From: Gautieria morchelliformis
Lineage: Eukaryota; Basidiomycota; Agaricomycetes; Gomphales; Gomphaceae
Reading direction: 5' to 3'
DNA length: 64,000 nt
Assembly: GCA_015179125.1 (NCBI GenBank)
Contig: WHVA01000421.1
Span: 38,134-102,133, forward strand
The translations under genes and the position numbers were made by a program. Of this stretch, positions 47,187 to 56,848 are shown piece after piece. How positions within the stretch are numbered: position 1 is the stretch's first letter; each line of letters starts with the position of its first letter. Below the pieces are notes generated by a model. That model worked only from the letters and a program-made list of their open reading frames with translations. It made no database searches and was not told the origin of the DNA.

Positions 47187-47575
47187 GCACACCGTGCCGT
47201 ACGGCGCCGTATTACGGCCACGGTGCTGATATTTCTGGGTTTGCGAGCGGTGTCGAGTCATCGGCAAACTAAGTCGCCGAGCCGTGACTGACAAATGATT
47301 AGCCTGTTTTGAAACTGGATTTGAGAGGATTTGAGAACGCTGGTGCCGGACACGGCAGGGTGGCTCTCTCGCCGGTCTGTCAGTCGAAGGTAGGTTCTGC
47401 GCTATAATGTATCCCTAAAAAATACAAAGTAACATATGTGAAAGCATTAATTTACCTTTAGGTGTCCTCTTAAAATAACAAATAACATAGATCAAGAGAA
47501 ACTCAAAATTATATAAAAATATAGAAGAGAAACACTGAAGAATAAAAAAAAAAGATGGAACTATGTATTTTTTAG
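47187..47575. mobile_element. Nested AT-rich MITE-like insertions
   Basis: ACTATGTA stands at 47179-47186 and 47561-47568. Inside, CTAAAAAATACA (47415-47426) pairs perfectly with TGTATTTTTTAG (47564-47575), and the left part starts GGGATGCACACCGTGCC. This suggests one or two small DNA elements inserted at the end of module Y. The exact borders conflict, so the model is tentative. Confidence 0.45.
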
Positions 47576-47744
47576 AGTTTTTACTCAATTGACCAGATTC
47601 AAAGGATTGCACAGGTGTCATAGCTGGTTGGCAGCATGGCCTTGGATCAGGCCACTAGACTGTAGTGGCGGTATGGAGTCACTTTAGCGAGTACTTCAGT
47701 TTCTGGGTTACTTTCTGCAGGCACAAAGGGAGATCCCGACGGAC

Positions 47745-47936
47745 TAGTTTAGGGCCCGCGACGGCGCCGGCCGAAATCCAAATCCAAATTGCACACAAAT
47801 CTCAAATCACCTCCTGGAGGTGATTTGAGGATTTGGATGGATTTGGCCTCCAAATCCATTTCTCAAATCCCCATCAAATCCCCTCCAGATCCCCTCCAAA
47901 TCCTCTACTGTGATCAGCCCTAATGTAAGAGGGGCC
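47745..47936. mobile_element. Candidate small hAT-like element with CAAATCC subterminal repeats
   Basis: TAGGGC occurs inward at both ends (left near 47749, right as complement near 47935), with many CAAATCC/GGATTTG motifs between and a perfect palindrome, 14-bp arms CTCAAATCACCTCC, at 47801-47829. No matching 8-bp duplication is seen at the flanks. Confidence 0.45.
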
Positions 47937-48146
47937 TACAACTCCTTCTAATTCGGCGCTGTCCTCAATGACACGAGGCACAGGCAGGCACTGTGGTATG
48001 CTTCTCGACGTACCTCATTGTGGCGACTTCACTCGAGTCATCCATCCGTCTGCAGGGGTATAGGGGACATAGACAACGATTTCGATTGATTCTGCATTGG
48101 GGGAAGGCAAAGAAACCTGACATTGTAGCCTCCCATGTGGATTTCT

Positions 48147-48370
48147 TGTTAGTAATCGGGACGATGACATGGCCGAGGCAGAGCCGGCATGCACTTAGCC
48201 GGGAGTTCGAGAACGCTCTTGACTCTGGGATGCTGGTACACCAGCACAGCATCAGCACAGCATCAGCTCGAAGGATTAGTAATATAGGAGCATCGTATTT
48301 AGTATATAAGGACAGATGATCTTGAGTAGATCGTAGACTAACAACTTCTTATAACTCCTTCGTTCCTACA
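48147..48370 (+). repeat. Copia 5' LTR
   Basis: Starts TGTTAGTAATCGGGACG and is near-identical to 52762-52942 for about 180 bp. I place the end at CCTACA (48370) because a putative primer-binding site begins there; CTAACA at 48338-48343 is an alternative end. Confidence 0.8.
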
Positions 48371-48386
48371 GGTTATGGGCCCCAGC
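48371..48386 (+). promoter_or_regulatory. Putative primer-binding site (initiator tRNA-Met half molecule)
   Basis: GGTTATGGGCCCCAGC directly follows the LTR. It is complementary to an anticodon stem-loop of the GCTGGGCCCATAACC type, as used by the half-tRNA priming of Copia of Drosophila. Inferred; one base differs from the tRNA pattern I recall. Confidence 0.55.
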
Positions 48387-48900
48387 CATAACTAAATTAC
48401 TACAGACCTAGCTTATCCTTATCACACTCTATACTCCTATAAGGGCAACCTGGGCAGACGCTCTACACTCAAGCGGCGAACTGGCGAAGGGGGATCCAAA
48501 GTGAGATAGAGAACTATATACAGGACATAGACATACCTGGCGAAGGGGGATCCAAAGAGAAAACTCTAAGGAACCCCTTCGCCACCTAACTACGACTATA
48601 AGCAAAGCGGGCATGCTAGCCCGATCACCGAATGCCCAAGTTACATAAGCAATCATGCCAGCGATAACAGGGCTGGACAGATCAGGAAGGAATGATGCGG
48701 AAGGGGCGGAACAGGAAGGGAAATAAACGGAACACAAGACAGAAGGATGCTAAAGGCTAGGAGAAGCTCAGGGGCCACCAACAACACGCTGTGATGATGC
48801 AGTGTGTGATAATGCACAGTGCGATCATCCACAGTGCGATCATCCACAGTGTGTGATTGGTGTTCCCCTGACAACTCCACCAACTCAATACCGATCAACG
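48387..48900 (+). other. Copia leader with hairpin and short tandem repeat
   Basis: Non-coding. CTGGCGAAGGGGGATCCAAAG occurs at 48481 and again at 48537, the second forming a long hairpin to 48584. A 15-bp tandem GCGATCATCCACAGT lies at 48821-48850. Confidence 0.7.
48538..48584. repeat. Leader hairpin (TGGCGAAGGGG type)
   Basis: TGGCGAAGGGGGATCC pairs with GGAACCCCTTCGCCA around AAAGAGAAAACTCTAA, itself partly self-complementary. Counterparts at 10760-10808 and 9881-9912. Confidence 0.8.
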
Positions 48901-49706
48901 ATGTCGAGTAGCAATAACACGTACAAGATCGATCCCTTGAACAGGGATAATTACGCAGTGTGGCGCCTGCGGCTCGAGTGGATACTCAATGATTTGGATC
49001 TGTGGGACGTGGCTATCGGCAGGGAGACGGAACTGAGACCAGCAGATGCTGGCAACGTCACTGCGACCGAACAGCAGGAAATCAATGATTGGAGAAAGAA
49101 GGATAAAAAAGCTAGAAAAGAAATTTGCCTCAGAGTGACGGATGAACAACTAGTCGACATCAATCAGACAATGTCTGCATTTGCTGTATGGACTAGTTTA
49201 CAAGCGATATTCAATCTAAGGGAGCCGTGGGAATTGTAATTTCCGAAGAGATTTCTTCCGGATGCTTGCCGAGGACGGTGCGAACATGGAGGAGCAGGTA
49301 CGCAAGCTCCACAGCATTCAACAGGAACTGAATGCACGGGGACATTACATCAGTGACACTGAGTTCTCAAACACGTTACTGACATCATTACCAGAATCTT
49401 GGTCAGCGTTTATTACGGCAGTAAACGCCAGTGGAGCCGGAATGATGGCTGATATATTAATAGCCTGGGTCCTCGATGAGGACCAAGCACGGAAAGCCGG
49501 ATTGGCACAACAGATGGCGCTTAAGGCGCAACAACATCACAAAAACCCAGGAAAGATGACTCAGGAGCAACGAAGGGCAAATGCTGAAATTGCGGCAAGA
49601 AGGGTCATTACGTGAAGGACGCTGGGCGAAAGGTGGCGGCAAGGAAGGTCAAGCACTGAAGTGGTTCAAGTCAGGGAACAAAGAAACAGTTAAACAGGCA
49701 GAGGAG
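48901..49706 (+). pseudogene. Copia Gag
   Basis: The ATG at 48901 starts KIDPLNRDNYAVWRLRLEW, the UBN2-type Copia Gag opening, with RVTDEQLVDINQTMSAFAVW. Shifts near 49215 and 49250 lead to FFRMLAEDGANMEEQVRKLH and SLPESWSAFITAV. The zinc knuckle near 49580-49625 is decayed: C-stop-NCGKKGHYVKD with the last Cys lost. KWFKSGNKETVKQAEE ends where LINE D begins. Gag forms the particle shell; this one is inactive. Confidence 0.9.
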
Positions 49707-51425
49707 CTTTCTCACACTTACCACCACCACCAAAAACTAAAAATTGTCACAACTACGCACTCCCAACACCTGACAGTAGATAGTATAGCTCACTGCCACA
49801 CTAAATACAGTCAGAAAGCTCTCCAAACAGGAAGCAGACAAAATGGCCGCGCCGACGAACGCGGAAGGCCAACTGCCAGGAACCTCACACCTGGGGAGAA
49901 TGAGGACGGGGACGGCGCAGCAAGGGGAGCAGACCAGGACACGAGGTGAGCTAATAGATAATGCGAACTCATCAGTACGAACAGGGAACAAGCACGCAAC
50001 TTCCTTGACAAGAACCAATACGTGGCGAAGGACGACCCAATCTCCCAAGAGAGCCTGAGCAACGCCCTGCTCTGCCTTGCCCACAGCGCAACAGGAAAGG
50101 CCTTGAAGGAGGGCGCGGGGCGGTAGTGATATTGATGATGGATGCGTCAGCGAAGAGTCTGGGGGAGCAGGTCATGAGATACATTGAGAAAAAGGTCGAC
50201 CTCGTATGAAAGGCGGATGTGGTGACGGATGCGCTCAGAGAAGCCGCTTTCGACATGATCAGAGCAGCGGACGCGGCGACAGACGCCATCGAGTTGGGGG
50301 CACAGAGACGGGGAGCAGCGGACAGGCATAACCTACACTGCAGCATTGAGGGGCATGGTGCCGCTGGCACACCCAAACACACTCGCCAGAGCCAAGGCAG
50401 GAGCTGCCAAATACTTATCGACAAGGACCCCAGCATCGACACCAACCCGCTGGAGGAGCTTTCAGAACAAGAGCTCGTCGCCAAAGCCAACGAGGCGATG
50501 GAGCACATGGGCATGCTGGAGGAAGGGGAGGCGCCAAAGTTCGTAGGAGCCAAGAAATTGGCGAACGGAGGAGTGGTATTCGATCTGAAGACACCTGAAG
50601 CCACTAGCTGCATCCAAATGCGCAAGCAAGACTTCTTACAGAAGTTCAGCGCGTCACTGTCATCAAAGACAGGTCAGTGTCAGTAATTGTCGAGTACGTC
50701 CCGGTCAGCCACACTCCCGAAGCGCTCGGCGAATACGCCTGGATCGAGCGTGAATCCAAGCTCCCCGAGGGCACGCTGATCTCTACAAGATGGATAAAGC
50801 CGTTACAAAGGCGAAGCCAGGGACAACGATCTGCACACCTCATAGCATGGTTTAACACCATTGCAGCGGCCAACAGTGCAATCCGGGAGGGCTCATCATA
50901 GCGGGCAAAAGGACGTGGGCCAGGCGATTGAGACGAGAACCAAGACGGTGCCTCAAGTGCCAGAAGTATAACACAGGACATCTGGCAGCAGCCTGCGACG
51001 GGAGAGAAACATGCGGCACATGCGCGAAAGAACACCGCACAGCCGCCTGTGAGGAGACAAACCCGGAAAGTTCAGGTGCGTAAACTGCGACGTTGGGGGC
51101 CATGCGTCATGGGACCGCACCTGCCCAAGTTCACTGCAGCAAGCGAGCGCATAGAAAGGAACGATCCAGAGAGTACCTACAAGTTTTTCCCAGACGAAAA
51201 CCCGTGGACATGGGAGCAACAGCACGCACGGGAGGAGGAAGGAGTAGCCAGCCAATTAGTGCAGTGTACTCAAACAACAACCTGCAGAACCGTACAGCAG
51301 ATGGAGCACAGCAGGCGACGCACCATACCAGAGAACCGGAGCAGCGGCAGACAATAGCGCCACCAGGATCACAAGGCAGAGGCAGAGTGAACCCGCGTTA
51401 GGCCATAAAGACACCGGGTGGCAGC
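49707..51425 (+). mobile_element. Tad1-type LINE, copy D (5' UTR and ORF1 only)
   Basis: Starts TTTCTCACACTTACCACC within the Copia Gag, similar to LINE C at 37820. It contains ORF1 to its end but no ORF2, because a solo LTR and rearranged Copia follow. The 5' start rather than the 3' end is kept, so it was cut after insertion. Confidence 0.85.
49843..51402 (+). pseudogene. LINE D ORF1 with three zinc knuckles
   Basis: The ATG at 49843 (MAAPTNAEGQLPG) begins it; frames break near 49950-50060. 50420-50690 reads ILIDKDPS-type, ELVAKANEAMEHMG, FVGAKKLANGGVVFDL and VIVEYVPVSH; 50790 has RWIKPLQRRSQGQRSAHL. The knuckles are CLKCQKYNTGHLAAAC, CGTCAKEHRTAAC and CVNCDVGGHASWDRTC (about 50960-51125). 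The tail is Gln/Arg-rich, ending near 51402. It shows the uninverted order used to interpret LINE B. Confidence 0.88.
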
Positions 51426-51921
51426 TGTTGGGTGCATTTATGCTCCTGCACCAAAATCAAGCATAATATATTCAATTTATTGTATGGTGTTTCAATCTCT
51501 TCTCACATTGTTCTTGTACCATGCATCCATTTCTCTGATTGTTTTCGAAATTTTCCAGTCACTCTCTACCTCTCCATTCCATTTTGTTATTTCTATTGTC
51601 ACAAGCGGCTGCACCCAGCGGAGTCTGAAATGACTTCGACGCGCGAGCTCTTGGGCGCTAAAGAGCCGGGTAGTAGTACATGCACAGTGAGACAGATTTC
51701 CCCCTCTCTCAGTGACAACTAAATTCACTGAGAGAGGCAAGTAAATTAGTCTGTGTTCTTTCGATTTATTGACCTAGAAATCCTCTGTAGTGAATTAATT
51801 TTAGGTAGTGTATAATATATTTATAGTGACAACTAAATTCACTGAGAGAGTGAATTAATTTCTAGTCTATTCTTTTGAGCAACAAGTCCATACCTACTGC
51901 CTATAATTCCTGTCTACTACA
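51426..51921 (-). mobile_element. Solo LTR, relative of 1994-2429
   Basis: Begins TGTTGGGTGCA and ends CTACTACA: the reverse complement of the LTR in LINE A, 496 bp versus 436 bp. The extra length is partly due to a repeated AGTGACAACTAAATTCACTG (about 51711 and 51826). Neighbouring 5-mers are GCAGC and ATGGC, so no target duplication survives, suggesting rearrangement after insertion. Confidence 0.85.
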
Positions 51922-52064
51922 ATGGCTCTATTGGGTCGCCTTTTTTGGGGAGGCGGTGGATGGGTAGTAGGGCGTTGTCTGAGTAGGCTAGCTATCGCGA
52001 AAATGTGTGTGCGTGCAGGTGTTGTGATTTTGGGTTTTTGATGGATGTGGTTAGCGTGAGAAAG

Positions 52065-52813
52065 TTTCAACTACCGAAGTACCCTACGCTAAAGCAATTG
52101 GATTGCTGATGTATGCGGCACTGAGCACATGACCCGATTTGGCTTTTACCATGCGGCACCTAAATCAATTCACTACTACTTATGGAGCCGAGCACTGGAA
52201 GGCGATCAAGCACGCGCTCAGGTACCTCAAGGGGTCACGTGATGAGGGCATAACCTTCCAACGAGACACTGGTCTCGAACTCGAAATATTCGTTGACTCG
52301 GACTACGCTAATAGAAACGATGCACTGTCTATTAGTGGCTATGTAGCTATACTAGGAAGGGGGGCCATCGCATGGAGCTCGAAGAAGCAGCGGACGATCG
52401 CATTATCTACTATGGAAGCTGAATACATGGCACTTACCGAGGGCGCCAAGCAATTGATCTGGCTGAGGCATTTCATCGAGGAACTAGGAATAGATCAGAG
52501 TCAGCCTACGTCACTTCGATCAGACAACCTAGGCGCCATCACACTATCGCATGACGCAACATACCATGCACGTACTAAGCACATCAACGTCACATATCAT
52601 TTCATCTGAGAGAAAGTGGCCTCTCACGAGGCAACACTTACTTACGTACCAACGAAGGAGAACATAGCGGATATATTCACGAAGGGACTTGATTTACACC
52701 AGCATAGGTATTTACTAGGGAAATTAGGATTTCGCAGAAGGGACTTCTCGCTGAGGGTGAGTGTTAGTAATCGAGATGATGACATGGCCGAGGCAGAGCC
52801 GGCACACACTTAG
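52065..52813 (+). pseudogene. Copia RT C-terminus and RNase H
   Basis: Reads VPYAKAIGLLMYAALST, a stop, then LAFTMRHLNQF (52139). RNase H: FVDSDYANRNDALSISGYV, WSSKKQRTIALSTMEAEYMAL, RSDNLGAITLSHDATYHART, then TGA at 52607-52609 where Arg is usual, then VPTKENIADIFTKGL. The reading overlaps the 3' LTR start, normal for Copia. Two or more stops: inactive. Confidence 0.93.
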
Positions 52814-52942
52814 CCGGGAGTTCGAGAACACTCTCGACTCTGGGATGCTGGTACACCGGCACGGCATCGGCACAGCATCAGCTCAAAGGATTAGTAATAT
52901 AGGAGCATCATATTTAGTGTATAAGGACAGACAATCTTGAGT
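52762..52942 (+). repeat. Copia 3' LTR, truncated
   Basis: TGTTAGTAATCGAGATG onward matches the 5' LTR to CTTGAGTA at 52942, then similarity ends. About 40 bp of the LTR end is missing. Confidence 0.85.
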
Positions 52943-53480
52943 ACACCACTACTGGTGGGAAATGTTTTTGAAATGTGTAGCTGAGGAGATTGAGACAGAC
53001 TGGCCTATGGCTTACCAAGATCACGTGGTTAGCTCCAGCAAAGAAACCTCCACAAATCGATTTAGGCTTAAAAAACCTACAACGTTTCATTGAGGTTTGG
53101 CAGAACTCTCTGTGACATATGTCGTAACTCGTCAATAATATATTATCGCACAACATCTCGGTGACCATACTTAAGCATTTCTGCAGCCTGAATATTCAGC
53201 TCTCATCGACAATACTAGCGGCTCTTCATGAGCCACTTCCCGCCGTAAATAACCCTGTCCAAATGTCTTAAACATCTGCTCAATCTTGCCTGGTACATAT
53301 CAACGTTGCCCATTCCAAATGTTTCATACTCGCTGCCCATTAATTCCACATACCCAGGCCATCCTCACTCCACCTGATCCATATCAGCCTCACCCCTTCC
53401 TTCCAACTCTTTCTATTCCTGCCGGTCCTATGACGATTGCAAACCCTCTGCCATTCCTCGTCATGGTTAGCCGAGGTGTT
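52943..53480. other. No gene recognised
   Basis: Unassigned DNA between the broken Copia LTR and a host gene fragment. C-terminal exons of the ferritin-like gene could extend into 53480-53400. Confidence 0.45.
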
Positions 53481-53940
53481 TATTTCAACACATGCATGAC
53501 GTACAGTGGTGTCTGATGGCATTCCTGACCAGGAGAAGGTCAGGAGGGTACCAGCACTGGGTGTGCCGGTGTTGGTTGGGGTAAGGGCCGTGTTTGCTGT
53601 AGAAAAGCCGTTAAGTATGCTTGATAGATGTCATACAGTGCACTTACATGGGATACCAGTGTCACAACCAGAGATGAAACTGCCAGCAATGGCCAGGACC
53701 TCGCTTGGCGACATGGCCACATCGAAACCTTGCATCCCGGGGATGGCTGTGCCGGTGCCTGACAGGACGTTGAGCACCGTTTGGTGATGAGCTTCAATCG
53801 TCAGGATGGAGCCAGCGGCTTCCAGGACTCGAGGGTCAGATATGAGGTGTGCAGCGCCAAGGTACTTGAGACACCGAGACATGCGAAAGGAGAACAGCGA
53901 GGTCATTGAAAGACGCAACTGGTTCAACCATGCACATGCA
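53480..53940 (-). pseudogene. Ferritin-like (Rds1-type) protein fragment
   Basis: Minus strand: YLGAAHLISDPRVLEAAGSI and LTIEAHHQTVLNVLSGTGTA, then DVAMSPSEVLAIAGSFISGC form the C-terminal half of the fungal ferritin-like domain family, with GCDTGIP at the exon end. A 51-nt intron (53647-53597, GTAAGT to CTACAG) joins to NTALTPTNTGTPSAGTLL, the usual continuation. The N-terminal half and metal ligands are absent; a palindrome (53937-53995) sits at the truncated side. Family members are stress-related and often secreted; exact function unknown. Confidence 0.7.
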
Positions 53941-53995
53941 CTCTGAGCCCACCAGTGACAAATGTAACATTTGCCACTGGTGGGTTCAGAGTGCA
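53937..53995. repeat. Long near-perfect palindrome (29-bp arms, 1-nt loop)
   Basis: Arms 53937-53965 and 53967-53995 pair at 27 of 29 positions; the core is CCCACCAGTGACAAATGT. It lies at the broken edge of the ferritin-like fragment. Confidence 0.9.
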
Positions 53996-54168
53996 CGATG
54001 CTAGGCGATGAAGACTGTGGTGGGCAACAACTTGTTGATTGGTTTAGCGTATGTACCTTTTAAATGCGTCTCACGTGACTCTTGAACATCGCCGATAACA
54101 ATATTGGGGGACCAAAAATAGATGTAAGATATTCAGTATACAACCATGTCTGAGCATGGGGTGACCTT

Positions 54169-54297
54169 TTTTTTTTTTTTTTTTTTTTTAATCCAATTTT
54201 TCGTCTTTTGGGGCATAGCCCTATGTAAGACGTTGCTACAGTTTGCGTCCCCGCCGGGTGTGCTATCTGGCCTTTCTTTCTCTGTCTCCACTTGTGA
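54169..54297 (-). mobile_element. 5'-truncated LINE tail, 129 bp, with target duplications
   Basis: GGGGTGACCTT flanks it (54158-54168; 54298-54308). Read on the minus strand it ends GACGAAAAATTGGATT plus an A-run (the T-run from 54169). TAGCAACGTCTTACATAGGG and CCAAAAGACGA match the last 70 bp of LINE C. It is a dead-on-arrival insertion made by LINE C-type machinery. Confidence 0.88.
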
Positions 54298-54308
54298 GGG
54301 GTGACCTT

Positions 54309-54874
54309 AAATCCCCACTCCAACGCTTCAAACTCTGACGCACCCCTCACCACCCACAAGGCTTCATGTACATGAGTAATTAGAAAAATACCAATTAAGA
54401 GATTAAAAAATTGTTGAGTGTAAATTTTACTGTTTCTCCCGGGCGCACGAAGAGGACCGACCATTCACCGACCCTCCCCTCCCTCGCTACACTCAGGGGG
54501 TCCCCCGAACCGGGTCGGTTCAGGTCGGCACGCTAAAGCCTCATTCGTGCATCCAAAATAGTATATGTGTACCGTGAACAGAGCAATGCACAGTTTCAAG
54601 GTATCTTTGACCCGAGTCTCCGGTGAGACGTCATGGACGGAGTCTGGTGTAAGACGGTGAGGTGAATTGACCTCGAAGCGAGTCCCAATTGTGGAAAGCA
54701 GCAGTGGTCACTTGACCAACAACCTAATAGTGCTGTACAAGAGCTTACAGCGTATTCAGAAAATCTTGAGGTGCGTCGTTCTATTTTTGTTTTGAGGCGC
54801 CCAAGAACAGACGCGCGCTTCAACTGGGAACACTGTAAGCATCTTTGATGACAGGTCCGAAGTACGCAGTGCCA
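54309..54874. other. No gene recognised
   Basis: Host-like intergenic DNA; no family seen. Confidence 0.5.
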
Positions 54875-55005
54875 TGCGGCGCCTCTCTCGTCCTGCCACC
54901 CACCTCGAACACTGCGAACAATGGACAACGTTAATGGCACAGTAGCGTAAGTTCATGATCACTTCTCCACTCAGCCAACTGTTCACTCTCTACCCCGAAG
55001 TACTG
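54875..55005 (+). pseudogene. Promoter, first exon and intron start of an NLR paralogue
   Basis: Similar to the minus strand of 22200-21970: CCACCCACCTCGAACACTG, then ATG (MDNVNGTVA versus MNNVKGNDKGTVA), then GTAAGT and about 50 bp of intron to TACCCCGAAGTA. The rest of the gene is gone; transposon DNA follows. Confidence 0.65.
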
Positions 55006-55140
55006 TACCATTACGACCATAGGTTCAGAGTTCGGCGGTGTGACATGAAATTTTACCTAGTTCAGTGGTTCAGAGGTAGCTGTGACACGTGACTGAACTT
55101 AAATTAGTTCAACGAACACCATTGTTAATCCTCCACGGAT

Positions 55141-56799
55141 ATGGCTCACGTTGTTCAGACACCATCATCCTATACACCATTTCTAATCCCTGATCATCTG
55201 CATGGCGGTCTTCTACCCACTTCAGGTATAAGTATCCTAGAATTTTTAAAGTTTCCACTTCCCTTTTTTGGCCAAGAAAAAGAGGCTCGGTTGGACAATT
55301 TCTTTAGTCCTGATGTGCCGACCACCACTCCTACTACCCTCAGTGCATTTCCTATGCCCAAACCAGTAATAATAGAGGAGCTTGTGTGTGCATTGCCTGC
55401 AATGTCAATGCATGGCGCTCACTCCATTCGGGCGGCTCATCTGAACCAGTCGACAGGACTATTGCCCCTCTGGGTGGTAATGTTCTGGAATGAGGCTTCA
55501 CGCCTATGGCTAGACATACATGGCCCCTGGATTCGGGCTGAGGACTGGCTCTCTAAACAATCGTCAACTTCTCAGACCGTTCGACATTGCCAAATTGGTG
55601 ATGCAGTTTATGCACAGTTGGGTCGTCTGCCATGGAACATACCGATTGAGGGTTTTACGCATCCTGACCCTACCCACAAGCTTGTGCGATTTCTTGGAAA
55701 AACTTGGCTTTCGGATAATCAAATGAATCAACAGTTGGACTTGCTTCGCAAGCGTCTCAAATGGTTACCATCACCCCATGGACTTAAACGTGAACTTGTT
55801 AGGTTGGAATTTACTCAGAAGATACTCCAGGCCTATCATGATTGTGCTGATGAATCCAGGCCATATGAATCTGCCCGGGGGTACCGGTGGGTTCGTGATA
55901 TTGGTAATGAACTCATGGCAGGGATCCGAGAACAAATTGGTGGATTTCTCCATGTCAGTACTGAAATGAACATGCTGGCCAACCACTGGGTCGCTTTCAT
56001 GGTAGATTTTAAGCAATCATGCTGGTTTTATGGAGATTCAATGGGAATCCAACCGCAGGAGCAAACCCAAGCTGCCTTGCAGTGGTGGCTTAGGCAGCAT
56101 TCTCTGACATCATTCGAGCTTGTATCAATGCCATGTACACAACAGGTGGATGGTCACTCATGCGGTGTCTTAGCCGCAAATGCCCTTGCCCATCATTTGT
56201 TTCCAATTGACATTCAACTTTTGGATGCGAAGGAGGTCGATTATGCACGAATGGATACATTACGTCAAGTTATTGAACATCATAATGCCTTGGTGAGTTC
56301 AACACTATCATTTCCTATGTTTCTTACAAATATGAATTAGTATCAATCGTTGGATACGGTGACCTCAAGTGCCAAACTCGATGATACGGCACTATCCACC
56401 TCTGTTAACAAGGATACATGTATGGAACTTGGCCTCCCAAGTTCTGGTGCTTGTCCGGCAGTCATACCACATCCAACCTGGTGCCCAGATCATTCGAAAT
56501 CGCCGTTGACATCTCAGGAGGACCTAGTGTCCCCTCCTCCTGGAGGCATCCAGACATTCTTCAAGAAAGTGAGTCGTGAGGAGCACTTGCAAAACATTGA
56601 CAGGGACTGGGAAAGAGCTAAATATGAGCGCCAAGCTCAAAAGCTGAAACAAGAAGGCCTAGACCAACAGCGTACTGATCACTGAAGGGAGTTGACCATG
56701 TTGAGAAAGAGAAAACAGCGAGCAAGAGAAACTGGTGAAGAGATTGCAGAAGGGTTGAGAACTCCTGGAGGGTCAAAGAAATGCAAGGTTGCTGAACTA
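55141..56799 (+). pseudogene. Ulp1/SENP-type cysteine protease part of the transposon gene
   Basis: Exon 1 55141-56292. The protease core is at the exon end: His in NHWVAFMVDF, Asp in WFYGDSMG, Gln in MPCTQQ and Cys in DGHSCGVLAANAL, the C48 order H-D-Q-C. A 48-nt intron (56293-56340) leads to exon 2 with a coiled, charged stretch (GIQTFFKKVSREEHL, ERAKYERQAQKLKQE); a TGA at about 56683 breaks it, and RKRKQRARETGEE follows to 56799. Ulp1 domains cleave SUMO; in transposons they are common but their task is unclear. Probably one polypeptide with the DDE part when intact. Confidence 0.82.
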
Positions 56800-56848
56800 G
56801 TAAGTCCCCGGTATATTTAAATTTAACATATGTACTCACTTTTCATAG

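Larger units (their letters stand above)
48147..52942 (+). mobile_element. Copia (Ty1-type) retrotransposon, middle replaced by other elements
   Basis: Related LTR sequences at 48147-48370 and 52762-52942 enclose Gag (48901-49706) and the RT end/RNase H (52065-52813). Protease, integrase and most of RT are missing. In their place are LINE D (49707-51425), a solo LTR (51426-51921) and about 140 bp of unassigned DNA (51922-52064). Confidence 0.9.

Noticed and set aside
47187-47410. hAT element bounded by TAGGGAT ends (47186 to 47417)
   Set aside because: The two ends share only about 10 bp and the flanking 8-mers differ; the ACTATGTA pair suggests another border.
52943-53995. DNA transposon between CTGGTGGG motifs at 52951 and 53978
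   Set aside because: The similarity is only 8-10 bp and the interval contains a spliced ferritin-like gene fragment on the minus strand.
54165-54191. T-run as transcription terminator
   Set aside because: It is the complement of a LINE poly(A) tail between target duplications.
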